From: Agromyces marinus
GTDB taxonomy: Bacteria > Actinomycetota > Actinomycetes > Actinomycetales > Microbacteriaceae
Assembly (NCBI RefSeq): GCF_021442325.1
Contig: NZ_CP087879.1
Location: 1,612,001 to 1,676,000 of the forward strand
Direction of reading: 5' to 3'
DNA: 64,000 nucleotides
The position numbers and the translations under genes are program-made. Under the pieces are notes generated by a model. That model worked only from the letters and a program-made list of their open reading frames with translations, ran no database searches and was not told where the DNA came from. Below are positions 35,783-44,622 of this stretch, one piece after another (position 1 is the stretch's first letter; every line of letters begins with the position of its first letter).

Positions 35783-36271
35783 CTATGAACCGATGATGCG
35801 GCAGACAGTCAACTCGTCATCGAATGTGCATTCGAACAGTGTCGCGTCTTCAACCGCAAGCACCTTGAATTCAGGAAAGGAATCCAAAATCTCGGCAAGA
35901 TGCCCGATCGCTAGAGCCTTATCAATGCTCACGGTTGGAACGACCCGACTATCCCAGAAGATCACCAGGCGTCCAGACACGTTCGCATGGCTCGCAATGG
36001 CAGCCGTGAGAGATTCGCGATCGACCTGACCGCGCTCCAATATCAGAGCAGCATTCACTTCCTCCCAAACGATTTCCCCACGCGAACTTCGCGGGAACTT
36101 GCGCACGGTCGCGGACTCAATTTCATTGCTTTCCGCTTCGCTCAGGAGGGTGATTGCGTCGTTGGCGCTCCCCCAGCCAATGGGTCGGTCTGAACCAGCG
36201 GGATTCACTGTCGATCGAACCATGAACCGGGGCAGCAGGTCTGGGCGGCTGCCGTAAGACGCGCTGCTCAA
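35783..36271 (-). CDS. Putative immunity protein for the 'KGPHINV' toxin
   Basis: 162 residues if started at TTG 36271, which overlaps the toxin stop (TTGA) and has a G-rich ribosome site five bases upstream; the first ATG is at 36223. No signal peptide or membrane segment. Notable stretches are NDAITLLSEAESNEIESATV, GRLVIFWDSRVVPTVSIDKA and FKVLAVEDATLFECTFDDEL. It is acidic and about 50% GC, clearly below the chromosome. Position and coupling make an immunity role likely; family not recognised. Confidence 0.72.
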   Translation of the reverse strand: MSSASYGSRPDLLPRFMVRSTVNPAGSDRPIGWGSANDAITLLSEAESNEIESATVRKFPRSSRGEIVWEEVNAALILERGQVDRESLTAAIASHANVSGRLVIFWDSRVVPTVSIDKALAIGHLAEILDSFPEFKVLAVEDATLFECTFDDELTVCRIIGS

Positions 36272-37572
36272 GAGTTGCCCCCCAATATTCGAACGAAGTC
36301 AGCTTCGGATCCTTCCCATGGAACGGCCCACTTTTGCGCAGCGGCACCCTTCCCTACCTGCACATTAATGTGCGGGCCCTTCGCGGGATCGAAATCAAGC
36401 CGGAAGGATTTCCAGACACCATCGACCCTAGTCGTGAATCCAGTCACACGACCAAAAGTGGAGGTCGCCGACTCAAGGCTACCGACGTGTGGGTGGCGCG
36501 TTGCTGGGTTGATCTCACCGAGCAAGTCAAGAGCCGTATTCCTCGCAGCCTCGAAGGACTTGGACGGAACGAGCACGGCTTCCCCGCAGTTGTGGACGAG
36601 GACCGCATCCGCCCCAATGGCGACGTAGTAGGTGTGGGTGTCGGCGACGGTGAGGTTGTGGACGGTTTGTTCGCGGTGGTCGTGCTGGACGGCGGTGACT
36701 TGGACGAGCGTGCCGGCCGCGGTTTGCATCCAGTCACCTGATAGCAGGTCGCTTGCGTCGACCCATGCACCGGCCGCGGGCACCCAGAACGGGTGGCCGT
36801 CGGTCGCGACAAGGGAGCCCGTTTCGTGCCCATCGTGGTCGGCGATGGTGATCGTGGTGAGGTCCTTCTCCCCTTCGCCGGTGATCAGCGCGGTGACGGC
36901 TCGCGGCCCGGTTTCCCGGGTTTCGGGGTCGGTCGCGAGGACTTCGTCGCCGAGTTGCACGTCTTCGATCGGTTGCGTGGTGCCGTCCGCCATGAGCACG
37001 GCAGTGCCGGGTACGAAGCTGTTCACCACGCACGAGACCGCCTTTGCCGCTGCACGCGCTGCGGGGCTCGCGGCGGAGGCCGCGAGCCTTGACGCTGCCA
37101 CACCCACGCCTGCACCGGCGAATCCGCCGACCGCGCCGAAGACGCCGCCCATGAGCGTGTCTGCACCGAGTGCACCCCAGCTGAATTGCTGAGTGCGGGT
37201 GACTTGGGTCTTCCACAGGTTCGTGATCGCACCGCCCACGGCGCCACCTGCGGCGCCGCCCGCGACGACGCAGCCAACGCTGCCGACACCACCGGTGGCT
37301 GCGAGACATCCGGCCGTCACGCCAATCCCGACGATCGTGCCGGCGACGAATCCCGCAATCTCGGCCTGGTTCTCATCGACCCACCGCATCGCACCAGACC
37401 ACCAGTCCGTCACGGCCGGTTTCACGGTCTTCGGCGGTGACGCCTGAACGGTCCCGTTCGCCGTGGAAGTGAACGATTTGCCCTTCACATCGGCGTAATC
37501 GGTGGCGCCAAGCGCGAGGAGCCCGGACGGGTCGGACGACGTCACCGGGCTGTTCCCGGCATAGGCGTACGC
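36268..37572 (-). pseudogene. Orphan RHS C-terminus: core end, HINT domain and 'KGPHINV' toxin tail (5' truncated)
   Basis: The frame is open from the IS256 end at 37574 with the RHS core signature AYAYAGNSPVTSSDPSGLLA. A Gly/Ala-rich region follows (EIAGFVAGTIVGIGVTAG), then a HINT domain from CVVNSFVPGTAVLMADGTTQ to IGADAVLVHNC, where self-cleavage would release the tail. The toxin tail is about 100 residues (FEAARNTALDLLGEIN, RVDGVWKSFRLDFDP, AKGPHINVQVGKGAAAQKWA). This DYDP/GPHIN/GKG pattern is common in bacterial toxin tails and fits a small RNase-like fold, with the His as a candidate catalytic residue (inference). The RHS body is missing, so expression would need a new promoter or recombination into a full RHS gene. 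Confidence 0.8.
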
Positions 37573-37573
37573 G

Positions 37574-38925
37574 GGGACTGTCAGAGAAACGGTGGATCTG
37601 GGTTCTGGCCTGACCGAAAGGTGAGGCAGTGAGTCAGACAGTCGAGATGATCGATCCCGTGACGGGAGAGATCATCGATCAGCAGGAAATCGCGGAGCAG
37701 TTGCTCGCGCAGGCGAGGGAGCAGGGCGTGAGCCTGGTCGGCCCGGACGGGCTGTTGGCCGGGTTGACGAAGACAGTGCTGGAGACCGCGCTCGAGGCGG
37801 AGATGACCGAGCACCTCGGGTACGAGAAGCACGGATCCGGGTCTGGCGAGAACGCACGCAACGGCACGAGGTCGAAGACGGTGCTGACCGAGGTCGGCCC
37901 GGTCCAGATCGAAGTGCCCAGGGACCGGGACGGGTCGTTCACGCCGGCGATCGTGCGTAAGCGTCAGCGCCGGCTGGACGGGATCGATGAGATCGTGCTC
38001 TCGTTGACCGCACGCGGTCTGACGACGGGTGAGGTCGCCGCGCACTTCGCCGACGTGTACGGCGCGTCGGTGGCGAAGGACACGATCTCGAAGATCACGG
38101 ACAAGGTGATCGAGGAGATGACGGAGTGGTCCAACCGGCCGCTGGATCGGTTCTACCCGGTGGTCTTCATCGATGCGCTGGTCGTGAAGGTCCGGGACGG
38201 GCAGGTGCGGAACAAGCCGTTCTACATCGCGATCGGCGTCAGTGTGAACGGGGAGCGTGACATCCTCGGGATCTGGGCCGGCGCTGACGGCGGCGGCGAG
38301 GGCGCGAAGTTCTGGCTCGGTGTGCTGACCGAGATCAAGAACCGGGGTGCCGAGGACGTCGGCATCGTGGTGTGCGACGGGCTGAAGGGCCTGCCGGAAT
38401 CGATCACGACGTGCTGGACCGAAGCGACCGTGCAGACGTGCGTGATCCATCTGATCCGCAACACGTTCCGGTACGCGTCGCGGGCGCACTGGGAGGAGCT
38501 CGCCCGCGACCTGCGTCCGGTGTACACCGCGTCGACAGTGGACGCGGCGTGGGCGAGGTTCGAGGAGTTCGAGCAGAAGTGGGACCGGTACCCCGCGATC
38601 GGCAAGCTCTGGCGCAACGCGTGGACCGAGTTCATCCCGTTCCTGGACTGGGACCTCGAGATCCGCAAGGTGATCTGCACGACGAACGCGATCGAGTCGC
38701 TCAACGCCCGCTACCGGCGAGCCGTCCGAGCGCGCGGGCACTTCCCGAACGACGCCGCCGCGCTGAAGTGTCTCTACCTCGTCACCCGGTCGCTTGACCC
38801 GACGGGCAAGGGCAGGGCACGCTGGATCACCAGGTGGAAGCCCGCACTGAACGCCTTCGCGATCGCATTCGAAGGCCGAATCAACTAATGCGCCAGACCA
38901 GATCCACCGTTAATCTGACAGACCC
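37574..38925 (+). mobile_element. IS256-family insertion sequence (copy 2)
   Basis: Inverted ends GGGACTGTCAGAGAAACGGT (left) and, reversed from 38925, GGGTCTGTCAGATTAACGGT; both continue GGATCTGG. 1352 bp. The left flank is RHS coding sequence and the right flank is the repeat next to the tRNA gene; no target duplication, so a deletion or recombination at the element removed the upstream part of the RHS gene. Confidence 0.9.
37629..38888 (+). CDS. IS256-family (Mutator) transposase
   Basis: A full-length 419-residue Mutator-type transposase. Catalytic-region motifs are FYPVVFIDALVVKVRDGQVR, VGIVVCDGLKGLPESITTCW and ICTTNAIESLNARYRRAV. N-terminal features are LVGPDGLLAGLTKTVLETAL and EHLGYEKHGSGSGENARNGT. 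No frameshift. The end of this gene matches the relic at 18750-18808. Confidence 0.95.
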   Translation: MSQTVEMIDPVTGEIIDQQEIAEQLLAQAREQGVSLVGPDGLLAGLTKTVLETALEAEMTEHLGYEKHGSGSGENARNGTRSKTVLTEVGPVQIEVPRDRDGSFTPAIVRKRQRRLDGIDEIVLSLTARGLTTGEVAAHFADVYGASVAKDTISKITDKVIEEMTEWSNRPLDRFYPVVFIDALVVKVRDGQVRNKPFYIAIGVSVNGERDILGIWAGADGGGEGAKFWLGVLTEIKNRGAEDVGIVVCDGLKGLPESITTCWTEATVQTCVIHLIRNTFRYASRAHWEELARDLRPVYTASTVDAAWARFEEFEQKWDRYPAIGKLWRNAWTEFIPFLDWDLEIRKVICTTNAIESLNARYRRAVRARGHFPNDAAALKCLYLVTRSLDPTGKGRARWITRWKPALNAFAIAFEGRIN

Positions 38926-39163
38926 GGACGCCTCGCGCCGATCAACTGACGGACGCCCCACGAGACCGGGACACCACCACTTCCTCCGCCGCCGCCGCCG
39001 GAAGGCCTGCGTGGCCGCCACCCTCACGCCGGCCGCGAGTGCGACCTGGATGTGGATGGCTGCGGCATCCCGCCGCCGGACGTCGAAAAGAGCCCCAAAA
39101 GAGCCACAGGAAAGCGCTCCCCAACACGAGAACCCCTGAGAATCATCGATTCATCAGGGGTTT
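38926..39163 (+). repeat. Island repeat R5: sequence adjacent to the intact tRNA gene
   Basis: The left half of the repeat unit, matching 29994-30232 almost base for base, including GGATGTGGATGGCTGCGGCA and GAAAAGAGCCCCAAAAGAGC. Here it joins the complete tRNA-Ala gene rather than a 35-bp fragment, so this is the chromosomal end of the island. Confidence 0.85.
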
Positions 39164-39164
39164 T
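39131..39164 (-). terminator. Terminator of tRNA-Ala, repeated in the island
   Basis: A hairpin with stem AACCCCTGA/TCAGGGGTTTT around the loop GAATCATCGATTCA, directly after the 3' end of the minus-strand tRNA. Copies accompany the tRNA fragments at 18987-19020, about 30201-30232 and 31137-31170, and the first half survives at 12457-12469. Confidence 0.85.
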
Positions 39165-39239
39165 GGTGGATCTGAGGGGACTCGAACCCCTGACCCCCTG
39201 CATGCCATGCAGGTGCGCTACCAGCTGCGCCACAGACCC
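39164..39239 (-). tRNA. tRNA-Ala (anticodon GGC)
   Basis: 76 nt including an encoded CCA (39164-39166). Reading the minus strand: acceptor GGGTCTG pairs with CAGATCC; the D arm is GCGC-AGCTGGTA-GCGC; the anticodon stem CCTGC/GCAGG holds the loop ATGGCAT with anticodon GGC (alanine, codon GCC); the T arm is AGGGG-TTCGAGT-CCCCT. It is intact; only its 3' half is duplicated in the island. Confidence 0.95.
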
Positions 39240-39318
39240 ATTCGGTGTGATCTGCCCCCTTCGGGGCAACGAGATCAGCTTACAACAGCCCGCTGGCCGA
39301 AGCGAAATCGAGGTGAAC

Positions 39319-39732
39319 TCACCGGTCCGAGGGCAGTCCGGCACTGCCTGTGGCGCTCGACCCGTCGCGCTCGACTAGGGGCGCCACCGGAATCGCGGGG
39401 CAATCCCGCCAAAGGCGCTCCAAGCCGTAGTACATGCGCTCCTCGGTGTGGAACACGTGCACCACGAGGTCGCCGAAGTCGAGGAGCGCCCACCGGCCAC
39501 CGTCGCGGCCCTCTCGACGCAGGACTTCCTGGCCCTCCTCCCGGACGGCCTCTACGACCGCGTCGGCGATCGCGACCACGTTCCGTTCGGCCGAACCGCT
39601 CACGAGCAGGAACACGTCGGCGAACGGGAGCGGCTCGGACACGTCGATCGCGACGAGGTCCTCTCCGGCCTTCGCGTCGGCCGCGCGTGCGGCGACGGCC
39701 AGCAGACGTCGTGCGTTCTCGGATGCGGTCAT
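39319..39732 (-). CDS. rsfS: Ribosome silencing factor RsfS
   Basis: 137 residues of the RsfS/DUF143 (Iojap) family, which binds ribosomal protein L14 and blocks subunit joining when nutrients are scarce. Family motifs are AGEDLVAIDVSEPLPFADVF, LLVSGSAERNVVAIADAVVE, and the signature GRWALLDFGDLVVHVFHTEE followed by RMYYGLERLW. The C-terminal 20 residues are an unconserved tail. It lies downstream of nadD and the proline-rich protein in the usual actinobacterial order, and the tRNA-Ala gene follows. Confidence 0.95.
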   Translation of the reverse strand: MTASENARRLLAVAARAADAKAGEDLVAIDVSEPLPFADVFLLVSGSAERNVVAIADAVVEAVREEGQEVLRREGRDGGRWALLDFGDLVVHVFHTEERMYYGLERLWRDCPAIPVAPLVERDGSSATGSAGLPSDR

Positions 39733-39781
39733 GGCCTCGACTTCCCGGAGGTACGCCTGAACGCCCCTCGCATCTCCACGT

Positions 39782-41068
39782 TCAGAACAGTCCCGCCATC
39801 GCGCCCACGATGAGCGTCGCGACGACGCCGAGCGCCAGCACGCCCGCGGTGACCGCGAGGACGAGCGGCACGTTCATGCCCTCCTTCGACGGCGGCGCCA
39901 TCATCGCCTTGCTCGGCTGTTGCGTGCTGATCGCACGCGTCGCGGAGACCGGCGCCACGCCGGGGCCCGCGACATCCTCGACCGATGAGTCGAACAGCCG
40001 ATCCACGTCGCTCGAGTCGATCTGGCTCGGGTGCACGCCGGTCGCCCCGTAGCTTCGCGGCAACTCGATCGAGCCTGTGCTGATGATTTCGCCGGTCCCG
40101 GGGAAGGACTGCCCGAGGGCACCGTGATCCGGAAGGGCGGGCAGGATCAACGCGTTGGTCGTCGTCGGCACACCGCGGGGCGAACCGCCTCGGGAGAGCA
40201 ATTGGTCGTACGGCTCGGACCGGTCGTCGGGCAGGTCGAGCTGCGTCGTCCAGTGGCCGACGGGCTTGGATGCCGCCACCGGCTCATCGAGCCCGGCGTC
40301 GACCGTCGTGTGCGGCGCGGCAGCGCGGACGGGCGCCGACTGGTGCGGCGCACGCGGTTGAGGCGTCGAAGGTGGCCGCGATGCGTCGGGCCGACCCGGC
40401 CGGCCGGCCGCCGAGTCCGGCACGCCCGCTCGGGTGTCGGCATCGGCACCGCCGGCCTCGAGGCCGTCGCCGGCGTGTGCTTCGAGCATCGCGCGCAGCT
40501 CACGGCGCGTCAGGGTCCGCTCGGGAGTGGTCTGAGGTGCGGGCGCGCTGCGCGGCGGGCCCTGGGGTGGACGCGCGGGGGCCATCGGCTGGGCCGGACG
40601 CGGGGCGACCTGCTGCGGGGGCTGAGGGCGCGACGCCCCCGGAGCTCCGCCGGGGTGAGGGGGCGCGCCGGCAGGGCGCTGCTGCGGGTGCCCGGCCGCC
40701 GGTGCGGGGCGGCCGCCGACCGGCGCGCTGCGGGGCGGCGAAGGACGCACGTCCGGTGCTCCGGGCTGCTGCCCCCATTCCTGGGGACGCGGCGCCTGCG
40801 GCGCGCCGCCGGGTGCCGGGCGCGCACCCTGGACCGGATGCGCCGGTCGTGCGCCCGCGGCGCGCGGATCCGGCGCGGGGGGTGCCTGCGGCATCCGCTG
40901 CTGCTGCGGAACTGCGGGAGGACGCTGCGGGCCGGGGCCGGGGCCGGCGGGCGGCGCCTGGCCGCCCTGCCCGGGTGCCGCCGAACCGGCCGCACGCTCC
41001 TGCTCACGGAGTCGCTCGCGCTCGCGCAGCTCACGACGCGTGAGCTGCGGTTCGTTCGACGACGTCAT
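39782..41068 (-). CDS. Proline-rich membrane-anchored protein of unknown function
   Basis: 428 residues. A charged N-terminus ([20 protein letters not shown]) is followed by about 150 residues very rich in Pro, Gln, Ala and Gly ([20 protein letters not shown]). The middle contains another [14 protein letters not shown] motif, and there is one membrane segment near the C-terminus ([20 protein letters not shown]). The frame overlaps nadD by four bases, so it is translated with it. The layout resembles disordered cytoplasmic proteins with a C-terminal anchor found at this locus in Microbacteriaceae; no enzymatic domain is visible. Confidence 0.75.
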   Translation of the reverse strand: MTSSNEPQLTRRELRERERLREQERAAGSAAPGQGGQAPPAGPGPGPQRPPAVPQQQRMPQAPPAPDPRAAGARPAHPVQGARPAPGGAPQAPRPQEWGQQPGAPDVRPSPPRSAPVGGRPAPAAGHPQQRPAGAPPHPGGAPGASRPQPPQQVAPRPAQPMAPARPPQGPPRSAPAPQTTPERTLTRRELRAMLEAHAGDGLEAGGADADTRAGVPDSAAGRPGRPDASRPPSTPQPRAPHQSAPVRAAAPHTTVDAGLDEPVAASKPVGHWTTQLDLPDDRSEPYDQLLSRGGSPRGVPTTTNALILPALPDHGALGQSFPGTGEIISTGSIELPRSYGATGVHPSQIDSSDVDRLFDSSVEDVAGPGVAPVSATRAISTQQPSKAMMAPPSKEGMNVPLVLAVTAGVLALGVVATLIVGAMAGLF

Positions 41069-41664
41069 TCGACACTCCGATACAGGTGGTGCTTGGAGAT
41101 GTGCTGCACGACCCCATCAGGCACCAAGTACCACACCGGTGATCCCCGGTGCACGCGATCCCGGCAATCCGTCGATGAGATCGCGAGCGCCGGGACCTCC
41201 AGCAAGCTTACGTCCTGCTCGGGAAGACCCGAAACGGACAGCACATGTCCCGGACGACTCACAGCGACGAAGTGGGCGAGCGCCCAGAGCTCCTCGACGT
41301 CCTTCCACGAGAGGATCTGCGCGATCGCGTCGGCCCCGGAGATGAAGAAGAGGTCCGCATCCGGGCGCTCCCGACGGATGTCGCGGAGCGTGTCGATCGT
41401 GTACGTCGGCTTGCGCCGATCGATGTCGACCCGGCTCACCGTGAACCTCGGATTCGACGCCGTCGCGATCACGGTCATCAGGTATCGATGCTCGGCGGGC
41501 GTCACGACGTCTTTGTAGTACGGCGTCCCCGTCGGCACGAAGACGACCTCGTCGAGGTCGAACTCGTTCGCGACCTCGCTCGCCGCGACGAGGTGCCCGT
41601 GGTGGATGGGATCGAACGTGCCGCCCATCACGCCCAACCGGGGGCGTCGCGATTCCGAAGCCAT
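41065..41664 (-). CDS. nadD: Nicotinate-nucleotide adenylyltransferase
   Basis: 199 residues; converts nicotinate mononucleotide and ATP to deamido-NAD in NAD synthesis. Nucleotidyltransferase motifs are [20 protein letters not shown], containing the HxGH active site, and the late [11 protein letters not shown] (ISSTxxR motif). The [12 protein letters not shown] segment is also typical. Its stop overlaps the start of the proline-rich gene. Confidence 0.95.
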   Translation of the reverse strand: MASESRRPRLGVMGGTFDPIHHGHLVAASEVANEFDLDEVVFVPTGTPYYKDVVTPAEHRYLMTVIATASNPRFTVSRVDIDRRKPTYTIDTLRDIRRERPDADLFFISGADAIAQILSWKDVEELWALAHFVAVSRPGHVLSVSGLPEQDVSLLEVPALAISSTDCRDRVHRGSPVWYLVPDGVVQHISKHHLYRSVE

Positions 41665-41683
41665 GATCGGATCGGTCGTCGGG

Positions 41684-41905
41684 TCAGTGACCGCCGTGCT
41701 CGCCCCCGGCGTGACGGGCCGCGTACGCCTCGGCCTTCGCGCGGTGCCGGTTCGCGACGTCGCGGTACGAGAAGGTCACGAAGCCGAGCACCGCGAAGAC
41801 GCCCAGGGTGATGACGCCGAACCAGATCGGGTCGAACGCGAGTTCCCTCGCATGCACGGTCTCGGTCAGGACCAGGCTCGTCTGCACTGCGGTCGCGAGG
41901 CTCAT
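41684..41905 (-). CDS. Small single-span membrane protein
   Basis: 73 residues with one membrane segment ([20 protein letters not shown]), then a basic stretch ([19 protein letters not shown]) and a His/Gly-rich tail (GGEHGGH). It sits 19 bp upstream of nadD in the same direction. A small hypothetical at this place is common in related genomes; the His tail might bind metal (speculative). Confidence 0.7.
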   Translation of the reverse strand: MSLATAVQTSLVLTETVHARELAFDPIWFGVITLGVFAVLGFVTFSYRDVANRHRAKAEAYAARHAGGEHGGH

Positions 41906-41971
41906 CGGCCGTTCCTCCAGGTTGTTTCGGTGACGCTCAGGACAGTGTATCGGTCGGGCGGAGCCGGGGCG

Positions 41972-43252
41972 TCAGGCACGCACGTGGCCCGCGCCGCGCA
42001 CGATCCACTTCGTGCTCGTGAGCTCCGGCAGGCCCATCGGGCCGCGCGCGTGCAGCTTCTGCGTCGAGATGCCGACCTCCGCGCCGAAGCCGAACTCCGC
42101 GCCGTCGGTGAAACGCGTCGACGCGTTGACCATGACCGCGGCGGCATCCACCTCGGCGAGGAACCGCTCCGCGTTGGCGAGGTCGTTGGTCACGATGGAT
42201 TCGGTGTGCTTCGTCGAGTAGCGCCGGATGTGCACGAGCGCGTCGTCGAACGAGTCGACGACGGCGACGTTCAGGTCGAGGCTCATGTGCTCGATCCCCC
42301 AGTCCTCCTCGGTCGTCGGAAGCGCGGTCGGGTGCAGCGCCCGGACCCGCTCGTCGCCGTGGAGGGTCACCCCGGATGCCTCGAGCCTCGCGAGCACCGG
42401 CGGGAGCAACCGATCCGCGGCCTCGGCGTGCACGAGCAGGGTCTCGAGCGCGTTGCAGACGCTCGGCCGCTGGACCTTCGCGTTGTGCGCGATCTCGACC
42501 GCCCAGTCCTCTCGCGCACTCGCATCGAGGAACAGGTGCACCACTCCCGCGCCGGTCTCGATCACGGGCACCGTGGCCTCGTCGACGACCGCCCGGATGA
42601 GCGCGGCGCTGCCGCGCGGGATCAGGACGTCCACGTGATCGCGGGCCCGCATGAGGTGGCGCGCGCCGTCGCGGCCGAAGTCGTCGACCGTCTGCACGGC
42701 GTCGCCCGGGAGGCCGGTGCTCCCGATCGCCTCGCGCAGCACGTCGACGAGCACCGCGTTGGTGTGCTCGGCCGCGGTGCCGCCGCGCAGCGCGACCGCG
42801 TTGCCGCTCTTCAGCGCGAGCGCCGCGATGTCGACCGTCACGTTCGGACGCGCCTCGTAGATGGCGCCGACCACGCCGAGGGGCACGCGAACCTGCTCGA
42901 TGCGCACCCCGTTCGGCAGGGTCCGTCCGCTCACCGTTCCGCCGACCGGGTCGTCGAGCTGCACGACGTCGAGCACGGCATCGGCGATCGCGTCGATCCG
43001 GGCGGCGTCCAGCTTCAAGCGGTCGAGAAGGCCGGTGCCCAGGCCCGAGACGCGGCCGGCCTCGAGGTCGAGCGCGTTCGCCGCGACGATCTCACCGGTA
43101 CGCGCGCGCAGCAGGCGGGCGATGGCCGCGAGCGCGGCGTCCTTCTCGGCCGTCGTCGCACGCGCGAGACGCCGCGAGGCCTCCTTCGCGGCGGCCAGGC
43201 GCGCGTCGAGCACCTCGGAGAGATCGGCGGGAGCGGTGCGGACGTCGGTCAT
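41972..43252 (-). CDS. proA: Gamma-glutamyl phosphate reductase (glutamate-5-semialdehyde dehydrogenase)
   Basis: 426 residues; the second step of proline synthesis, reducing glutamyl-5-phosphate with NADPH. Aldehyde-dehydrogenase fold motifs are [39 protein letters not shown], and the active-site Cys in [20 protein letters not shown]. The C-terminal [20 protein letters not shown] is diagnostic. Usually adjacent to proB; here a plus-strand four-gene block lies between them. Confidence 0.95.
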   Translation of the reverse strand: MTDVRTAPADLSEVLDARLAAAKEASRRLARATTAEKDAALAAIARLLRARTGEIVAANALDLEAGRVSGLGTGLLDRLKLDAARIDAIADAVLDVVQLDDPVGGTVSGRTLPNGVRIEQVRVPLGVVGAIYEARPNVTVDIAALALKSGNAVALRGGTAAEHTNAVLVDVLREAIGSTGLPGDAVQTVDDFGRDGARHLMRARDHVDVLIPRGSAALIRAVVDEATVPVIETGAGVVHLFLDASAREDWAVEIAHNAKVQRPSVCNALETLLVHAEAADRLLPPVLARLEASGVTLHGDERVRALHPTALPTTEEDWGIEHMSLDLNVAVVDSFDDALVHIRRYSTKHTESIVTNDLANAERFLAEVDAAAVMVNASTRFTDGAEFGFGAEVGISTQKLHARGPMGLPELTSTKWIVRGAGHVRA

Positions 43253-43359
43253 GGATCCAGCCTACCGAGGCGGTGCAGGGCGGATGCCGCGTGTGACGAG
43301 GGTTCGGCATCCCCCGCTGGGTGGATGCCGGGCCGGCCGCAGCGCCCTACCGTGGAGGG

Positions 43360-44622
43360 ATGTCCGAAACCTCCGCAGCCTCCCAGCGGCGGCCCGCGGT
43401 GACGCGCGGCGAGCTGCTCGCCGACGCCTGGCTCGCCGCGGGGCTGCTCGTCGCGGCGCTGCTCAGCGCGGCCCTCGGCGCGATCGCCGGAGTCTACGAC
43501 GACGAGTCGCCCGCGCTCGCGTGGTCGATGCTCTACGCCGCGGGAGTCACGCTGCCGCTCGCGGTGCGCCGCCGATCCCCGGAATGGGTGGCGGTCACCG
43601 TCGCCGTCGTGTACTTCGCGGGCGTGACCGCGCGCATCCCCGACATGTACGTCGGCAGCATCGCGGTGTTCATCGGGCTGTACACCGTCGGCGCCTGGGT
43701 GAGCCGGCGGCACCGGGCGATGCTCGTGCGGGTCGGCATCATCCTCGGGATGTTCGCCTGGCTCACCGTCACGACCTTCCAGGCTGCGATCGACCCCGAC
43801 CTCGAAGGCGTCTCCCGCGAGGGCGCGTTCTCCCCGTTCGTCGCCCTCATGCTCATGCAGTTCCTCTTCAACATCGCCTACTTCGGCGGCGCCTACTACC
43901 TCGGCGATCGCGCCTACGCCGCGGCACTCGAACGCTCGGCCCTCGAGCAGCGCACCGCCGAACTCGAGCGCGAACGCGAACTGACCGCTGCGCAGGCCGT
44001 CGCGCTCGATCGGGTGCGGATCGCGCGCGAGCTGCACGACGTGGTGGCACACCACGTCTCGGCGATGGGAGTCCAGGCCGGGGCCGCACGCGCGGTCCTG
44101 GACCGCGACCCCGACTCCGCACGATCCGCACTGCACGCGGTCGAATCCGAGGCGCGCACCGCGCTCGCCGAACTCCGCAACCTGCTCGAGACGCTCCGCA
44201 CTCCCGGCGGCGACACGGGCGAGGCCTCGACCCTGACGCTCGACGGGCTCGGCGACCTCGCAGCACACGCCCGCACCAACGGACTTCCGACCACGCTCCA
44301 CGTGTTCGGGGAGCCCGTGCCCGTGCCCGAGACCGTTCAGGTGAACCTCTATCGGATCGCCCAGGAGGCGCTCACCAACGCACGACGTCACGGCGGCCCC
44401 GATGCGGCCGCCGACGTCCGCCTCCGATACGGCGATGACGAGATCGAACTCGAGATCTCCAACGCCGGGCGCGTGACCCCGTCGGTCCGTCCGGGTCTCG
44501 GGCTCGTCGGCATGCGCGAACGCGCCATCGCGTCCGGCGGCTCCCTCGAGGCCGGTCCACGCGCACGGGGCGGCTACCTGGTCCGCGCCCGCGTCCCCGT
44601 CGCATCGGAGGTCCTCGCATGA
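43360..44622 (+). CDS. Two-component sensor histidine kinase, HisKA_3 type
   Basis: 420 residues. Six N-terminal membrane segments (for example LAAGLLVAALLSAALGAIAG and VGSIAVFIGLYTVGAWVS) are followed by the HisKA_3 dimerisation domain with the phospho-accepting His in ARELHDVVAHHVSAMG. A GHKL ATPase domain comes next, with N-box QEALTNARRHGG and G-box GLGLVGMRERA. This is the DesK/NarX-like class that pairs with LuxR-type regulators. The ATG at 43360 is chosen after GGAGGG, with short spacing. The stop overlaps the regulator start (44619-44622). The signal sensed is unknown. Confidence 0.93.
   Translation: MSETSAASQRRPAVTRGELLADAWLAAGLLVAALLSAALGAIAGVYDDESPALAWSMLYAAGVTLPLAVRRRSPEWVAVTVAVVYFAGVTARIPDMYVGSIAVFIGLYTVGAWVSRRHRAMLVRVGIILGMFAWLTVTTFQAAIDPDLEGVSREGAFSPFVALMLMQFLFNIAYFGGAYYLGDRAYAAALERSALEQRTAELERERELTAAQAVALDRVRIARELHDVVAHHVSAMGVQAGAARAVLDRDPDSARSALHAVESEARTALAELRNLLETLRTPGGDTGEASTLTLDGLGDLAAHARTNGLPTTLHVFGEPVPVPETVQVNLYRIAQEALTNARRHGGPDAAADVRLRYGDDEIELEISNAGRVTPSVRPGLGLVGMRERAIASGGSLEAGPRARGGYLVRARVPVASEVLA

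Noticed and set aside
12363..39163. A phage or plasmid origin for the island
   Set aside because: No capsid, terminase, portal, relaxase, replication or integrase genes are visible; the content is toxin cassettes and insertion sequences only.
39240..39318. A clear promoter for tRNA-Ala
   Set aside because: A TAAGCT box is present about 50 bp upstream of the tRNA on the minus strand, but no convincing -35 element at the right distance could be found, so it was not listed.
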